Below, piece after piece: positions 1-5,999 of a stretch of 6,588 nucleotides of DNA (position 1 is the stretch's first letter; each line of letters opens with the position of its first letter). This DNA is from Bacillota bacterium. Its GTDB lineage: Bacteria > Bacillota > Clostridia > Oscillospirales > Ruminococcaceae. The notes beneath the pieces were generated by a model that saw only the letters and a program-made list of their open reading frames with translations, had not been told where the DNA came from and made no database searches. The stretch spans positions 1-6,588 of the forward strand of contig JAEXAZ010000172.1 of the NCBI GenBank assembly GCA_023394255.1, in the 5' to 3' direction. The translations under genes and the position numbers were made by a program.

Positions 1-1159
1 GCTTCGGAGTCAGCTCAAAAATTTCCATCGGGAACGGATGGTCTTCCACAACGGGAATCTTCTTGCCGGTCAGTTTTTCAATTTCTTTCAGGCTCTCCTT
101 TTCATCGAAACAGCAGAACGAGATGGCTGTCCCCCCAAGACCGGCCCGTCCGGTGCGCCCGATACGATGGACATAGGTCTCCGGTATATTCGGCAGGTCA
201 TAGTTGATCACATGGGACAGCTCGTCGATATCAATGCCCCGCGCCGCGATATCAGTCGCAACCAGCACGCGGATATCCCCGTTCTTAAATGCGTTCAGCG
301 CATTCTGCCGTGCGTTCTGGCTTTTGTTTCCGTGAATCGCCTGTGCGTGGACGCCGCCTTTTTCCAGTTCCCGCACCACGCGGTCAGCCCCGTGTTTCGT
401 AAAGGTAAACACCAGAACGGAAACCAGCGCGGGGTCTTTCAGCAGATAAAGCAGCAGCTTGCGCTTATTGGCCTTATCCACATAATAAAGCGTCTGTTCA
501 ATGCGGTCGACAGTCGAAGACACCGGTGTGACAGCGACCCTGACGGGATCGGTCAGAATCCTGTCGCAAAGCTGCATAATGCTGTCCGGCATTGTGGCCG
601 AAAAGAAGAGGGTCTGCCGCCTGGACGGAACGCGGGCAATTATTTTCTCCACATCATGGATAAATCCCATGTCCAGCATCCGGTCGGCTTCATCAAGCAC
701 CAGCGTCTCAACATTTTGCAAATCGATATATCCCTGGCCGATTAAATCGTTCAGCCTTCCCGGTGTGGCCACCAGAATATCGATCCCGCGTTTGAGCTCG
801 TCTACCTGCGGGTTCTGTGAAACCCCTCCAAAGATCACCGCCGTACGCAGGCGCAGATAATGTCCGTATGCTTTGAAGCTGTCACAAATTTGCAGGGCAA
901 GCTCGCGTGTCGGGGTCAGGATCAGCGCCCGGATGACCCGCTGCCGTCCGCCCGCGGGTTTTTGGGCGGTGAGACGCTGTAAAATCGGAATTGCAAAGGC
1001 GGCGGTCTTTCCTGTCCCCGTCTGGGCGCAGCCGAGGACGTCGCGGCCGGCAAGCGCCGGCGGGATTGCCTGTTCCTGAATGGGGGAGGGGTTTCTATAT
1101 CCTTCATCCTGCACGGCGCGCAGAATCGGTTCAATTAACTGTAGTTCCTCAAATTTCAT
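1..1159 (-). CDS. rhlE: DEAD-box ATP-dependent RNA helicase, RhlE-like (C-terminus cut by window edge)
   Basis: ATP-dependent RNA helicase of the cytoplasm; family members unwind short RNA duplexes in ribosome assembly, mRNA decay or cold adaptation. I translated the reverse strand through 386 codons without an interruption. The motifs are in canonical order: Q motif (GYRNPSPIQ, residues 20-28), motif I AQTGTGKT (45-52), Ia PTREL (83-87), Ib TPGR (132-135), II DEAD (156-159), III SAT (187-189), V ATDIAARG (301-308) and VI HRIGRTGR (331-338). Both RecA-like domains are therefore present and look active. The HGNKSQ stretch (276-281), the FGGVSQNPQ stretch and the N-terminal wording resemble RhlE more than DbpA or CshA, but the subfamily call comes from memory. 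The C-terminal tail, which often carries a basic RNA-binding extension, lies outside the window. The ATG at 1159 is preceded by only a weak AGG Shine-Dalgarno. It is transcribed divergently from the ROK gene. Confidence 0.95.
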   Translation of the reverse strand, partial: MKFEELQLIEPILRAVQDEGYRNPSPIQEQAIPPALAGRDVLGCAQTGTGKTAAFAIPILQRLTAQKPAGGRQRVIRALILTPTRELALQICDSFKAYGHYLRLRTAVIFGGVSQNPQVDELKRGIDILVATPGRLNDLIGQGYIDLQNVETLVLDEADRMLDMGFIHDVEKIIARVPSRRQTLFFSATMPDSIMQLCDRILTDPVRVAVTPVSSTVDRIEQTLYYVDKANKRKLLLYLLKDPALVSVLVFTFTKHGADRVVRELEKGGVHAQAIHGNKSQNARQNALNAFKNGDIRVLVATDIAARGIDIDELSHVINYDLPNIPETYVHRIGRTGRAGLGGTAISFCCFDEKESLKEIEKLTGKKIPVVEDHPFPMEIFELTPK

Positions 1160-1206
1160 ATACAACCTGTTTCTTTCGTTATTTTTACTATTTATTTTTA
1201 ATAAGC

Positions 1207-1236
1207 ATTATAACATATTCTTATGCAGTATGCCAA
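1207..1236 (-). promoter_or_regulatory. Sigma-A-type promoter of the RNA helicase gene
   Basis: Read on the minus strand, a TTGGCA -35 box (1231-1236) is followed after 18 bases by a perfect TATAAT -10 box (1207-1212). A TG one base upstream of the -10 makes it an extended -10 promoter. Transcription should begin near 1200, giving an AT-rich leader of about 40 bases before the ATG at 1159. The start itself is inferred from box positions. Confidence 0.75.
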
Positions 1237-1289
1237 GCTATTTCAAATTTATCTTGCTTTCGTGCGGAAAATGCCGGTTGGGGCCCGTA

Positions 1290-1318
1290 TTGTTTGTCCG
1301 GCAGGCTTATGGTATAGT
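1290..1318 (+). promoter_or_regulatory. Probable promoter of the ROK regulator / deacetylase unit
   Basis: TTGTTT (1290-1295) and TATAGT (1313-1318) are separated by 17 bases, with a TG one base before the -10. Transcription would start near 1325, leaving a leader of about 47 bases. This is the best-matching promoter between the divergent helicase promoter and the ROK start. It is weaker than the helicase promoter, and no second promoter is evident before the deacetylase. Confidence 0.55.
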
Positions 1319-1371
1319 ATTACCAATCCATCAAAACCTATCGGGAAAAATCCGGAAAGGGGCGGTATGTT

Positions 1372-2601
1372 ATGATAAACCCGGACAGGCACGACGAACT
1401 GCACAATCCCAACCTGCAGCGTATATTCGAATGTATCCGCCTTGGCGGGCCTATGACGAAAAAGCAGATCCAGTCCGCTGCCGGGCTCAGCTGGGGCAGT
1501 GTTTCCGCACTCTGTGCCGACCTGCTGAAACGGGAGATTTTGTGCGAAGAAAAGGCGCCGCAGGCGACCGCGGGCCGTACCCCCGTATGTCTGGCGGTCA
1601 ACAGCAAAAAACATCTGCTGATCGGCCTGGACGCCGGTTTTGATCATATGACGGCGGTCATTGCCGACCTGACCGGCCGAACGGTTCTCTGTGAGAACCG
1701 TTCCGTTCCCGACAGGAGCGGGAAACAGATTCTGCCGGATATACGGGCAGCCGTCCGGTCTGTCCGGGAACAGGTTACGCAAGGCTCCGTCGTGGGGATC
1801 GCCGTTTCCCTTCCTGGACACACGGACGCTTTCCGGGGAGGGTCCGTATGGGCGCATCTGTTCGGAAATTTCGAGCCCGAGCGGCTCAGCCTCATTTTGG
1901 AAGAGGAATTCGGGGTGCCGGTGCTTTTGTGTCACGCCCCTGATTCCATGGCTTCGGCGGAGCACCTTTTCGGAGCCGCGCGTGATGTAACTAATTTTCT
2001 GTTTATCCAGCTGTCTCTCGGAATCGGCATGGGCATTATGTCGGACGGACAGATCTACCGCGGAAAAAACGGGTCCGCCGGCGAACTGGGGCATATGACC
2101 ATGAATCCGCGCGGGGAACGGTGCCACTGCGGCAACTATGGCTGCCTGGAAACCTTTTCCTCCGTGGAATCCATCCTGCGCCGATGCACAGAAGCAGTTT
2201 ACGCAGGCAAGGCCCCCCTGCTGCGCCGCCATCTGGATTCGGGCGGGCAGCTTACTCTGCCGGCGGCGGCAGAGGCGGCGCGCTCGGGAGATTCTTCCAT
2301 TAAAAATATTTTTTTGAAAGCGGCACATTACGCGGGAATTGCCGTCGCAAACGCCATCAACCTGATGGACCCCGACGCGGTGGTGCTCGGCGGGGAGCTG
2401 TCCGGCTACCGCGATATCTTCCTTGGCCGGCTGACAGACACGGTAAAAAGCCACGTTTGGAGCGGCAAAACCGACCTTCGGGCCGCGCAGCTTGGAAGCA
2501 GCGCGGCGGCAGCCGGCGCGGCTTCGCTGCTGGCCCCCTCCGTTTTTTCAAAGCTCTGCGAATCAGGTGCCGTGGGTATATCCTCAAAAGATGTCACATA
2601 A
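1372..2601 (+). CDS. ROK-family transcriptional regulator (NagC/XylR/Mlc type)
   Basis: Cytoplasmic DNA-binding repressor whose ligand in this family is normally a sugar or sugar phosphate. At 409 residues it has the usual length of ROK regulators, about 100 longer than ROK sugar kinases because of an N-terminal winged helix-turn-helix. That domain spans roughly residues 12-75, with the helix-turn-helix near 29-54 (TKKQIQSAAGLSWGSVSALCADLL). The ROK domain begins at LIGLDAG (83-89). It contains the ExGH element (238-241) and the zinc-binding CHCGNYGCLE cluster (251-260), with His241 as the likely extra ligand. The aspartate that acts as catalytic base in ROK kinases appears replaced: the aligned stretch reads HAPDSMASAE (188-197), with Ala189 at that position. 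This argues for a pure regulator. The start is the ATG at 1372, with AAGGGG about nine bases upstream. The deacetylase follows after about 30 bases, so co-transcription is likely. The sugar ligand cannot be told from sequence. Confidence 0.93.
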   Translation: MINPDRHDELHNPNLQRIFECIRLGGPMTKKQIQSAAGLSWGSVSALCADLLKREILCEEKAPQATAGRTPVCLAVNSKKHLLIGLDAGFDHMTAVIADLTGRTVLCENRSVPDRSGKQILPDIRAAVRSVREQVTQGSVVGIAVSLPGHTDAFRGGSVWAHLFGNFEPERLSLILEEEFGVPVLLCHAPDSMASAEHLFGAARDVTNFLFIQLSLGIGMGIMSDGQIYRGKNGSAGELGHMTMNPRGERCHCGNYGCLETFSSVESILRRCTEAVYAGKAPLLRRHLDSGGQLTLPAAAEAARSGDSSIKNIFLKAAHYAGIAVANAINLMDPDAVVLGGELSGYRDIFLGRLTDTVKSHVWSGKTDLRAAQLGSSAAAAGAASLLAPSVFSKLCESGAVGISSKDVT

Positions 2602-2620
2602 ACTGAATTATCCTGAATTT

Positions 2621-2625
2621 AGGTG
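2621..2625 (+). promoter_or_regulatory. Ribosome binding site AGGTG that favours a TTG start for the deacetylase
   Basis: AGGTG ends eight bases before the TTG at 2634. The alternative in-frame GTG at 2625 overlaps this AGGTG and has no other Shine-Dalgarno upstream, so the TTG is the better start. The two choices differ by three residues. Confidence 0.5.
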
Positions 2626-2633
2626 TGATAGAA

Positions 2634-3503
2634 TTGAAACGGATCAATCAGGCGATATTCACGCTGTCCCTGGCACTCATGATTTCTTTAAGCGGCTTGA
2701 TCACGCATATCGCCGTTCCGGCGGAGGCACCGGCTGATCCACAGGCGGTAGCCCTGCCGATTGTGATGTACCATCACATTTTAAAAGAGCAGGCCCGGCT
2801 GAACGCCTACACGATTTCACCGGATGAGTTCCGGCAGGATCTGCAGTACCTCAAGGACAACGGGTATCAGTCCATCCTGATTCAGGATCTGATCGATTAT
2901 GTAAACGGCGAAGCGGAGCTGCCGGAAAAGCCGGTGATGATTACGTTTGACGATGGGTATGAAAGCTTTTATGAATACGCCTTCCCGATCCTGAAGGAAA
3001 TGAAGTTCCGGGCGGTTTTCTCCGTGGTGGGGACCTATGTCGACCAGTATTCCTGCATCGACGATCACCATATCTGCTATTCCCACTGTACATGGAACGA
3101 GCTTGCCTTATTGCAGAAAAGCGGGATTGTGGAGATACAGAACCATTCCTACAACCTGCATCTGCTGGCAAACGGCCGGAGAGGCGCAAAAAAGGCCTGG
3201 AACGAAAATAATTCGGATTACCGCCAGGTGCTGATCTCCGATATTGGGAAAATGCAGGACGAATGCCGGGATCATTTAGACGGATGGCTGCCGACCGCGT
3301 TCGCCTATCCGTACGGACAGATCAGTGACGAAGCGCTCCCGATCCTGAAAGAGCTGGGGTTTCAAGCCGCGCTTACCTGCACGGAAAAGATCAACTATCT
3401 GACGGGCGATCCCGACGAGCTTTACCGTTTGAACCGCTTTAACAGGCCGCACGGAACAAGTTTCCAGACCATTTTAGAAAAAGCATCCAGAAAGAACCGA
3501 TAA
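2634..3503 (+). CDS. Extracytoplasmic polysaccharide deacetylase (NodB-homology domain)
   Basis: Metal-dependent hydrolase of carbohydrate esterase family 4, which removes N-acetyl (or O-acetyl) groups from cell-wall or surface polysaccharide. The N-terminus has a short basic start and then a hydrophobic segment (about residues 7-28) ending in an Ala/Pro-rich stretch, so it is secreted or membrane-anchored. The NodB domain starts at LPIVMYHHI. Motif 1 is TFDDG (104-108), giving the catalytic base Asp106 and metal ligand Asp107. Motif 2 is HSYNLH (His171, His176), with the H-x4-H spacing seen in PgaB/IcaB-like enzymes rather than the H-x3-H of classical chitin or peptidoglycan deacetylases. 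Motif 3 is FAYPYG (223-228). All catalytic elements are present. A Cys/His-rich stretch (141-152) sits between motifs 1 and 2. Numbering takes the TTG at 2634 as residue 1; GTG at 2625 is the alternative. It follows the ROK gene and ends at a shared terminator. The substrate is unknown. Confidence 0.92.
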   Translation: MKRINQAIFTLSLALMISLSGLITHIAVPAEAPADPQAVALPIVMYHHILKEQARLNAYTISPDEFRQDLQYLKDNGYQSILIQDLIDYVNGEAELPEKPVMITFDDGYESFYEYAFPILKEMKFRAVFSVVGTYVDQYSCIDDHHICYSHCTWNELALLQKSGIVEIQNHSYNLHLLANGRRGAKKAWNENNSDYRQVLISDIGKMQDECRDHLDGWLPTAFAYPYGQISDEALPILKELGFQAALTCTEKINYLTGDPDELYRLNRFNRPHGTSFQTILEKASRKNR

Positions 3504-3506
3504 AAT

Positions 3507-3549
3507 AAGCCTGCCGCCCGCGATTTTCCAATCGCTATGCGGCAGGCTT
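3507..3549. terminator. Bidirectional hairpin terminator between convergent genes
   Basis: A perfect 11-bp inverted repeat (AAGCCTGCCGC at 3507-3517, GCGGCAGGCTT at 3539-3549) encloses a second perfect 6-bp stem (GCGATT 3520-3525, AATCGC 3530-3535) closed by a TTCC loop. It starts three bases after the deacetylase stop and lies 15 bases beyond the aldolase stop on the other strand. On the minus strand it is followed by ATTTTAT, a moderate U-tract. On the plus strand the tract is only TTTCC, partly helped by the T residues of the stem itself. It probably serves both genes, and the aldolase more efficiently. Confidence 0.8.
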
Positions 3550-3564
3550 TCCGTTACTGAACGC

Positions 3565-4500
3565 TTAGGCTTTTCCTGCGCAGCCGAGCACTTCATTGAT
3601 CTTGTGCGCCACCATTGCCTTAACAGCCGCGCGGGCGGGTGTCAGGTATTGGCGCGGGTCGAAGTGGCTGGGGTTTTCCGCCATATATTTACGGATCGCG
3701 GCGGTCATTGCGACGCGCACATCGGAGTCAATGTTGATTTTGCATACCGCGGAACGGGCGGCCTGACGCAGCATTTCTTCCGGAATGCCGATTGCATCGG
3801 GCATTTCCCCGCCGTACTGGTTGATCACCTTCACCAGATCCTGCGGAACGGAGGACGCCCCGTGCAAAACGATGGGGAAACCAGGAAGCCTTCTGCTGAC
3901 TTCCTCAAGAATATCGAAGCGGAGCTGCGGCTTCTGGCCGGGTTTAAATTTATAAGCGCCATGGCTTGTACCGATTGCGATTGCCAGAGAGTCCACTCCG
4001 GTCTTGGTGACAAACTCCTCAACCTCGGCGGGATTGGTATAGGAAGCGTCTTCCGCTTTTACATGCACGGCGTCTTCAATACCGGCGAGCTTTCCGAGCT
4101 CCGCCTCAACCACAACGCCGTGGTCATGGGCGTATTCCACCACTTTTTTGGTCTCCGCAATATTTTCGGCAAAGCTGCGGGCGCTGCCGTCGATCATAAC
4201 GGAGGAAAACCCGCCGTCGATGCAGGATTTGCAGATTTCAAAATCAGCGCCGTGGTCCAGATGCAGCGCAATCGGGAGATCCGTTTCCAGAATCGCGGCT
4301 TCCACCAGCTTGACGAGGTAATTATGTTTGGCATACTTGCGCGCTCCGGCAGACACCTGCAGAATCACAGGCGCTTTCAGTTCCGACGCAGCTTCGGTGA
4401 TGCCCTGCACAATCTCCATGTTATTCACATTGAACGCACCGATTGCATAGCCGCCCTCGTATGCTTTTTTGAACATTTCGGTCGTAGTAACCAACGGCAT
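3565..4500 (-). CDS. fba: Class II (zinc-dependent) fructose-bisphosphate aldolase
   Basis: Cytoplasmic enzyme of glycolysis and gluconeogenesis that reversibly cleaves fructose 1,6-bisphosphate into dihydroxyacetone phosphate and glyceraldehyde 3-phosphate. The 311 residues form a complete TIM-barrel aldolase. LHLDHG (79-84) carries the catalytic Asp82 and zinc ligand His83. EAELGKLAG (132-140) holds the conserved Glu. GTSHGAYKF (177-185) and VLHGASSVP (211-219) supply zinc ligands His180 and His213 and phosphate-binding residues. KINIDSD (254-260) is the usual substrate-binding strand. The GGEMPDAIGIPEEML insertion (230-244) and the FDPR segment near the C-terminus favour fructose-bisphosphate over tagatose-bisphosphate aldolase, though the latter cannot be fully excluded. 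The ATG at 4500 has an ideal AAGGAG (4509-4514) eight bases upstream. It appears monocistronic, with its own promoter and a terminator at 3507-3549. Confidence 0.95.
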   Translation of the reverse strand: MPLVTTTEMFKKAYEGGYAIGAFNVNNMEIVQGITEAASELKAPVILQVSAGARKYAKHNYLVKLVEAAILETDLPIALHLDHGADFEICKSCIDGGFSSVMIDGSARSFAENIAETKKVVEYAHDHGVVVEAELGKLAGIEDAVHVKAEDASYTNPAEVEEFVTKTGVDSLAIAIGTSHGAYKFKPGQKPQLRFDILEEVSRRLPGFPIVLHGASSVPQDLVKVINQYGGEMPDAIGIPEEMLRQAARSAVCKINIDSDVRVAMTAAIRKYMAENPSHFDPRQYLTPARAAVKAMVAHKINEVLGCAGKA

Positions 4501-4544
4501 ATTAACAGCTCCTTCAGTTTGTCTATTTAGTTGTTTGTGTTATT

Positions 4545-4572
4545 ATTATATCATACATTGCCCGGAATTCAA
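4545..4572 (-). promoter_or_regulatory. Sigma-A-type promoter of fba
   Basis: On the minus strand, TTGAAT (4567-4572) is followed after 16 bases by a perfect TATAAT (4545-4550), with TG one base upstream (extended -10). Transcription should start near 4538, giving a leader of about 38 bases that contains the AAGGAG ribosome binding site at 4509-4514. An inverted repeat overlaps the -35 box and spacer and is listed separately. Confidence 0.75.
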
Positions 4573-4577
4573 TGTAT
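4553..4577. promoter_or_regulatory. Perfect inverted repeat in the fba promoter, possible operator
   Basis: ATACATTG (4553-4560) and CAATGTAT (4570-4577) are exact reverse complements separated by nine bases, so the half-site centres lie 17 bp apart. The repeat covers the upstream part of the spacer and most of the -35 box of the fba promoter. A dimeric regulator bound here would block RNA polymerase. That it is an operator is an inference from position and symmetry; I do not recognise the half-site as that of a known regulator. It lies upstream of the predicted transcription start, so it is not a leader hairpin. Confidence 0.4.
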
Positions 4578-4675
4578 ATTGCAAGGCCGCCGGACGAATT
4601 TCATAAAATGACTGCAAATCCATGATATCCAACTCGGGTTTCGTCTAAAATACAACAAAATTTTACCTTTTTTAT

Positions 4676-4715
4676 AAAAACGGCAGGCCGTGCGTCAAAG
4701 ATGCACGGCCTGCCG
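4676..4715 (-). terminator. Rho-independent terminator of the ABC exporter operon
   Basis: A perfect 13-bp GC-rich inverted repeat (CGGCAGGCCGTGC at 4681-4693, GCACGGCCTGCCG at 4703-4715) has a nine-base loop. On the minus strand it is followed directly by TTTTT (4676-4680). It lies 18 bases past the permease stop codon at 4734, so it ends the operon and insulates it from the fba promoter about 100 bases further on. The stretch 4578-4675 between this hairpin and the fba promoter holds nothing else I can recognise. Confidence 0.93.
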
Positions 4716-4733
4716 CTGGGGTGCCGCCTAAAG

Positions 4734-5999
4734 TTATTCGTAACGCAGCGCTTCAATCGGGTCCAGCTTAGAAGCTTTATTCGCGGGATAATAGCCAAAG
4801 AATATGCCGATTGCCATGGAAAAACCGACCGCAACGGCCACAACCAGCGGCGACGGCCAGCCCGGCGCACCAAGCAGGACGGACCCGAGCCTTCCGAGCG
4901 TTGTGCCAAGCAGCACACCGATGACGCCGCCGATCAGGCAGATAATCATTGACTCCACGATAAACTGGATGCGGATGGCGCTGTTCTTGGCGCCAAGCGC
5001 TTTGCGGGTCCCGATTTCACGGGTTCGCTCGGTCACCGATACCAGCATAATATTCATGACCCCGATTCCGCCCACCAGAAGTGAAATGGCAGCGATCACA
5101 GAGATCGCCAGTTTCATGGTATCCATCACGCCGGTCATCTGCCCAATCATGCTGTCCATGCTTTCCGCCTGAACCGACACATATTTGTTGCTGCGGTAAA
5201 ACCTGCGGTTAAAATACTGTGCGGTCTGATCGGCAAACAGCTTGGTGTCCGTTACTTCTCCTGATGCTTTCACCTGCATACTGTAATACCCATCATCCCC
5301 GCTGGTAATCTGTCGGGCAACCGGCTGGGGGATAAAGATGTTGGTCGTGGTATCGCCGGTCATCGTGGACATGATGCCCGATACTTCATAACGGTAAACG
5401 CCGACGACCGTAAAGGTATACGTCCCCTGAGCCAGCCGAAGCTTCACCTCGCGCCCCAGCACTTTCTGGTACGGAACATTCGGAAACAGCTTATCCACGA
5501 ACCTGTCCGACAGCACCGCCACATATTTCGCACCGGAAACCTCCCGGTCGTTCAGGAAATGCCCCGCAACCAGCGGTACATTCTGAATTTTAATGGCGCC
5601 CGCGTTGGTGCCGATGACATCCCCCTGTGCGCGGTTGTGCCCGTTCATCGCCTGTCCGGAACCCACATAAGTGGAAATTGCCCATGCCTCAATTTTGCTG
5701 CCGAAGGATTCCTGATACTGCACAATCATATCATCCGTGATATAGTCGCTTTCTCCCCATTCATGGCTGTAATTGACATTACCGTATTCGTCCGCCTTAT
5801 CGGCAAGGCGAATCTGAATGCTGTTCGCGCCCAAATCATTGAACAGCTGTGTCACAGAATTGGTCATCGAGTCTCCGACGGTGACAATGGTAATCACAGA
5901 GCTGATACCGATGATAATTCCGAGCATCGTCAGCAGGGCGCGCATCTTGTTGGCGCGAAGGCCGTTGACGGCCAGAAAAATATTCTCAAACAACTGCAT
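4734..5999 (-). CDS. ABC transporter permease, MacB/YknZ family (MacB_PCD + FtsX domains)
   Basis: Membrane subunit of a type VII (MacB-like) ABC transporter, a mechanotransmission-type system that in known members exports peptides, toxins or antibiotics or acts on envelope substrates. The 421-residue protein has the diagnostic layout: one N-terminal membrane helix (about 21-42), a large extracytoplasmic domain (about 43-295), then three C-terminal helices (about 296-320, 346-368, 384-403). The FtsX signature NIMLVSVTERTREIGTRKALGA (about 316-337) and the C-terminal GYYPANKASKLDPIEALRYE are both present and typical. I start it at the ATG at 5999, which has AGGAGG ten bases upstream. An in-frame GTG at 6041 would add 14 residues but lacks a ribosome binding site. 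The start lies inside the ATPase gene (14-base overlap), pointing to translational coupling. A membrane-fusion partner (YknX/MacA type), if any, would be upstream, beyond the window. The substrate cannot be inferred. Confidence 0.93.
   Translation of the reverse strand: MQLFENIFLAVNGLRANKMRALLTMLGIIIGISSVITIVTVGDSMTNSVTQLFNDLGANSIQIRLADKADEYGNVNYSHEWGESDYITDDMIVQYQESFGSKIEAWAISTYVGSGQAMNGHNRAQGDVIGTNAGAIKIQNVPLVAGHFLNDREVSGAKYVAVLSDRFVDKLFPNVPYQKVLGREVKLRLAQGTYTFTVVGVYRYEVSGIMSTMTGDTTTNIFIPQPVARQITSGDDGYYSMQVKASGEVTDTKLFADQTAQYFNRRFYRSNKYVSVQAESMDSMIGQMTGVMDTMKLAISVIAAISLLVGGIGVMNIMLVSVTERTREIGTRKALGAKNSAIRIQFIVESMIICLIGGVIGVLLGTTLGRLGSVLLGAPGWPSPLVVAVAVGFSMAIGIFFGYYPANKASKLDPIEALRYE

Noticed and set aside
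38..745. 235-codon plus-strand open frame opposite the helicase
   Set aside because: The opposite strand carries all DEAD-box motifs without interruption; this frame has no ribosome binding site or domain.
1311..1324. GGTATAGTATTACC, a weak palindrome over the ROK -10 box
   Set aside because: Only four bases pair on each side (GGTA/TACC) around a six-base centre. That is too short to call an autoregulatory operator, although the position would suit one.
1160..1371. Riboswitch or small RNA in the divergent intergenic region
   Set aside because: The space is taken up by two promoters and short leaders. I found no long stem or terminator-like hairpin followed by T residues.
1249..2454. Long (401-codon) minus-strand open frame opposite the ROK gene
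   Set aside because: It is the antisense shadow of a gene with clear ROK motifs. Its translation is Arg/Pro/Gly/Gln-rich with no recognisable domain, and it would cross the ROK promoter.
3604..4530. Long (308-codon) plus-strand open frame opposite fba
   Set aside because: Antisense of a highly conserved aldolase. The His/Gly/Arg-rich product has no domain pattern and the frame runs into the fba promoter.
5986..5999. Possible frameshift or gene fusion at the ATPase/permease overlap
   Set aside because: Both frames are intact, with a proper stop and a proper ATG plus AGGAGG. A short overlap is normal for coupled ABC genes.
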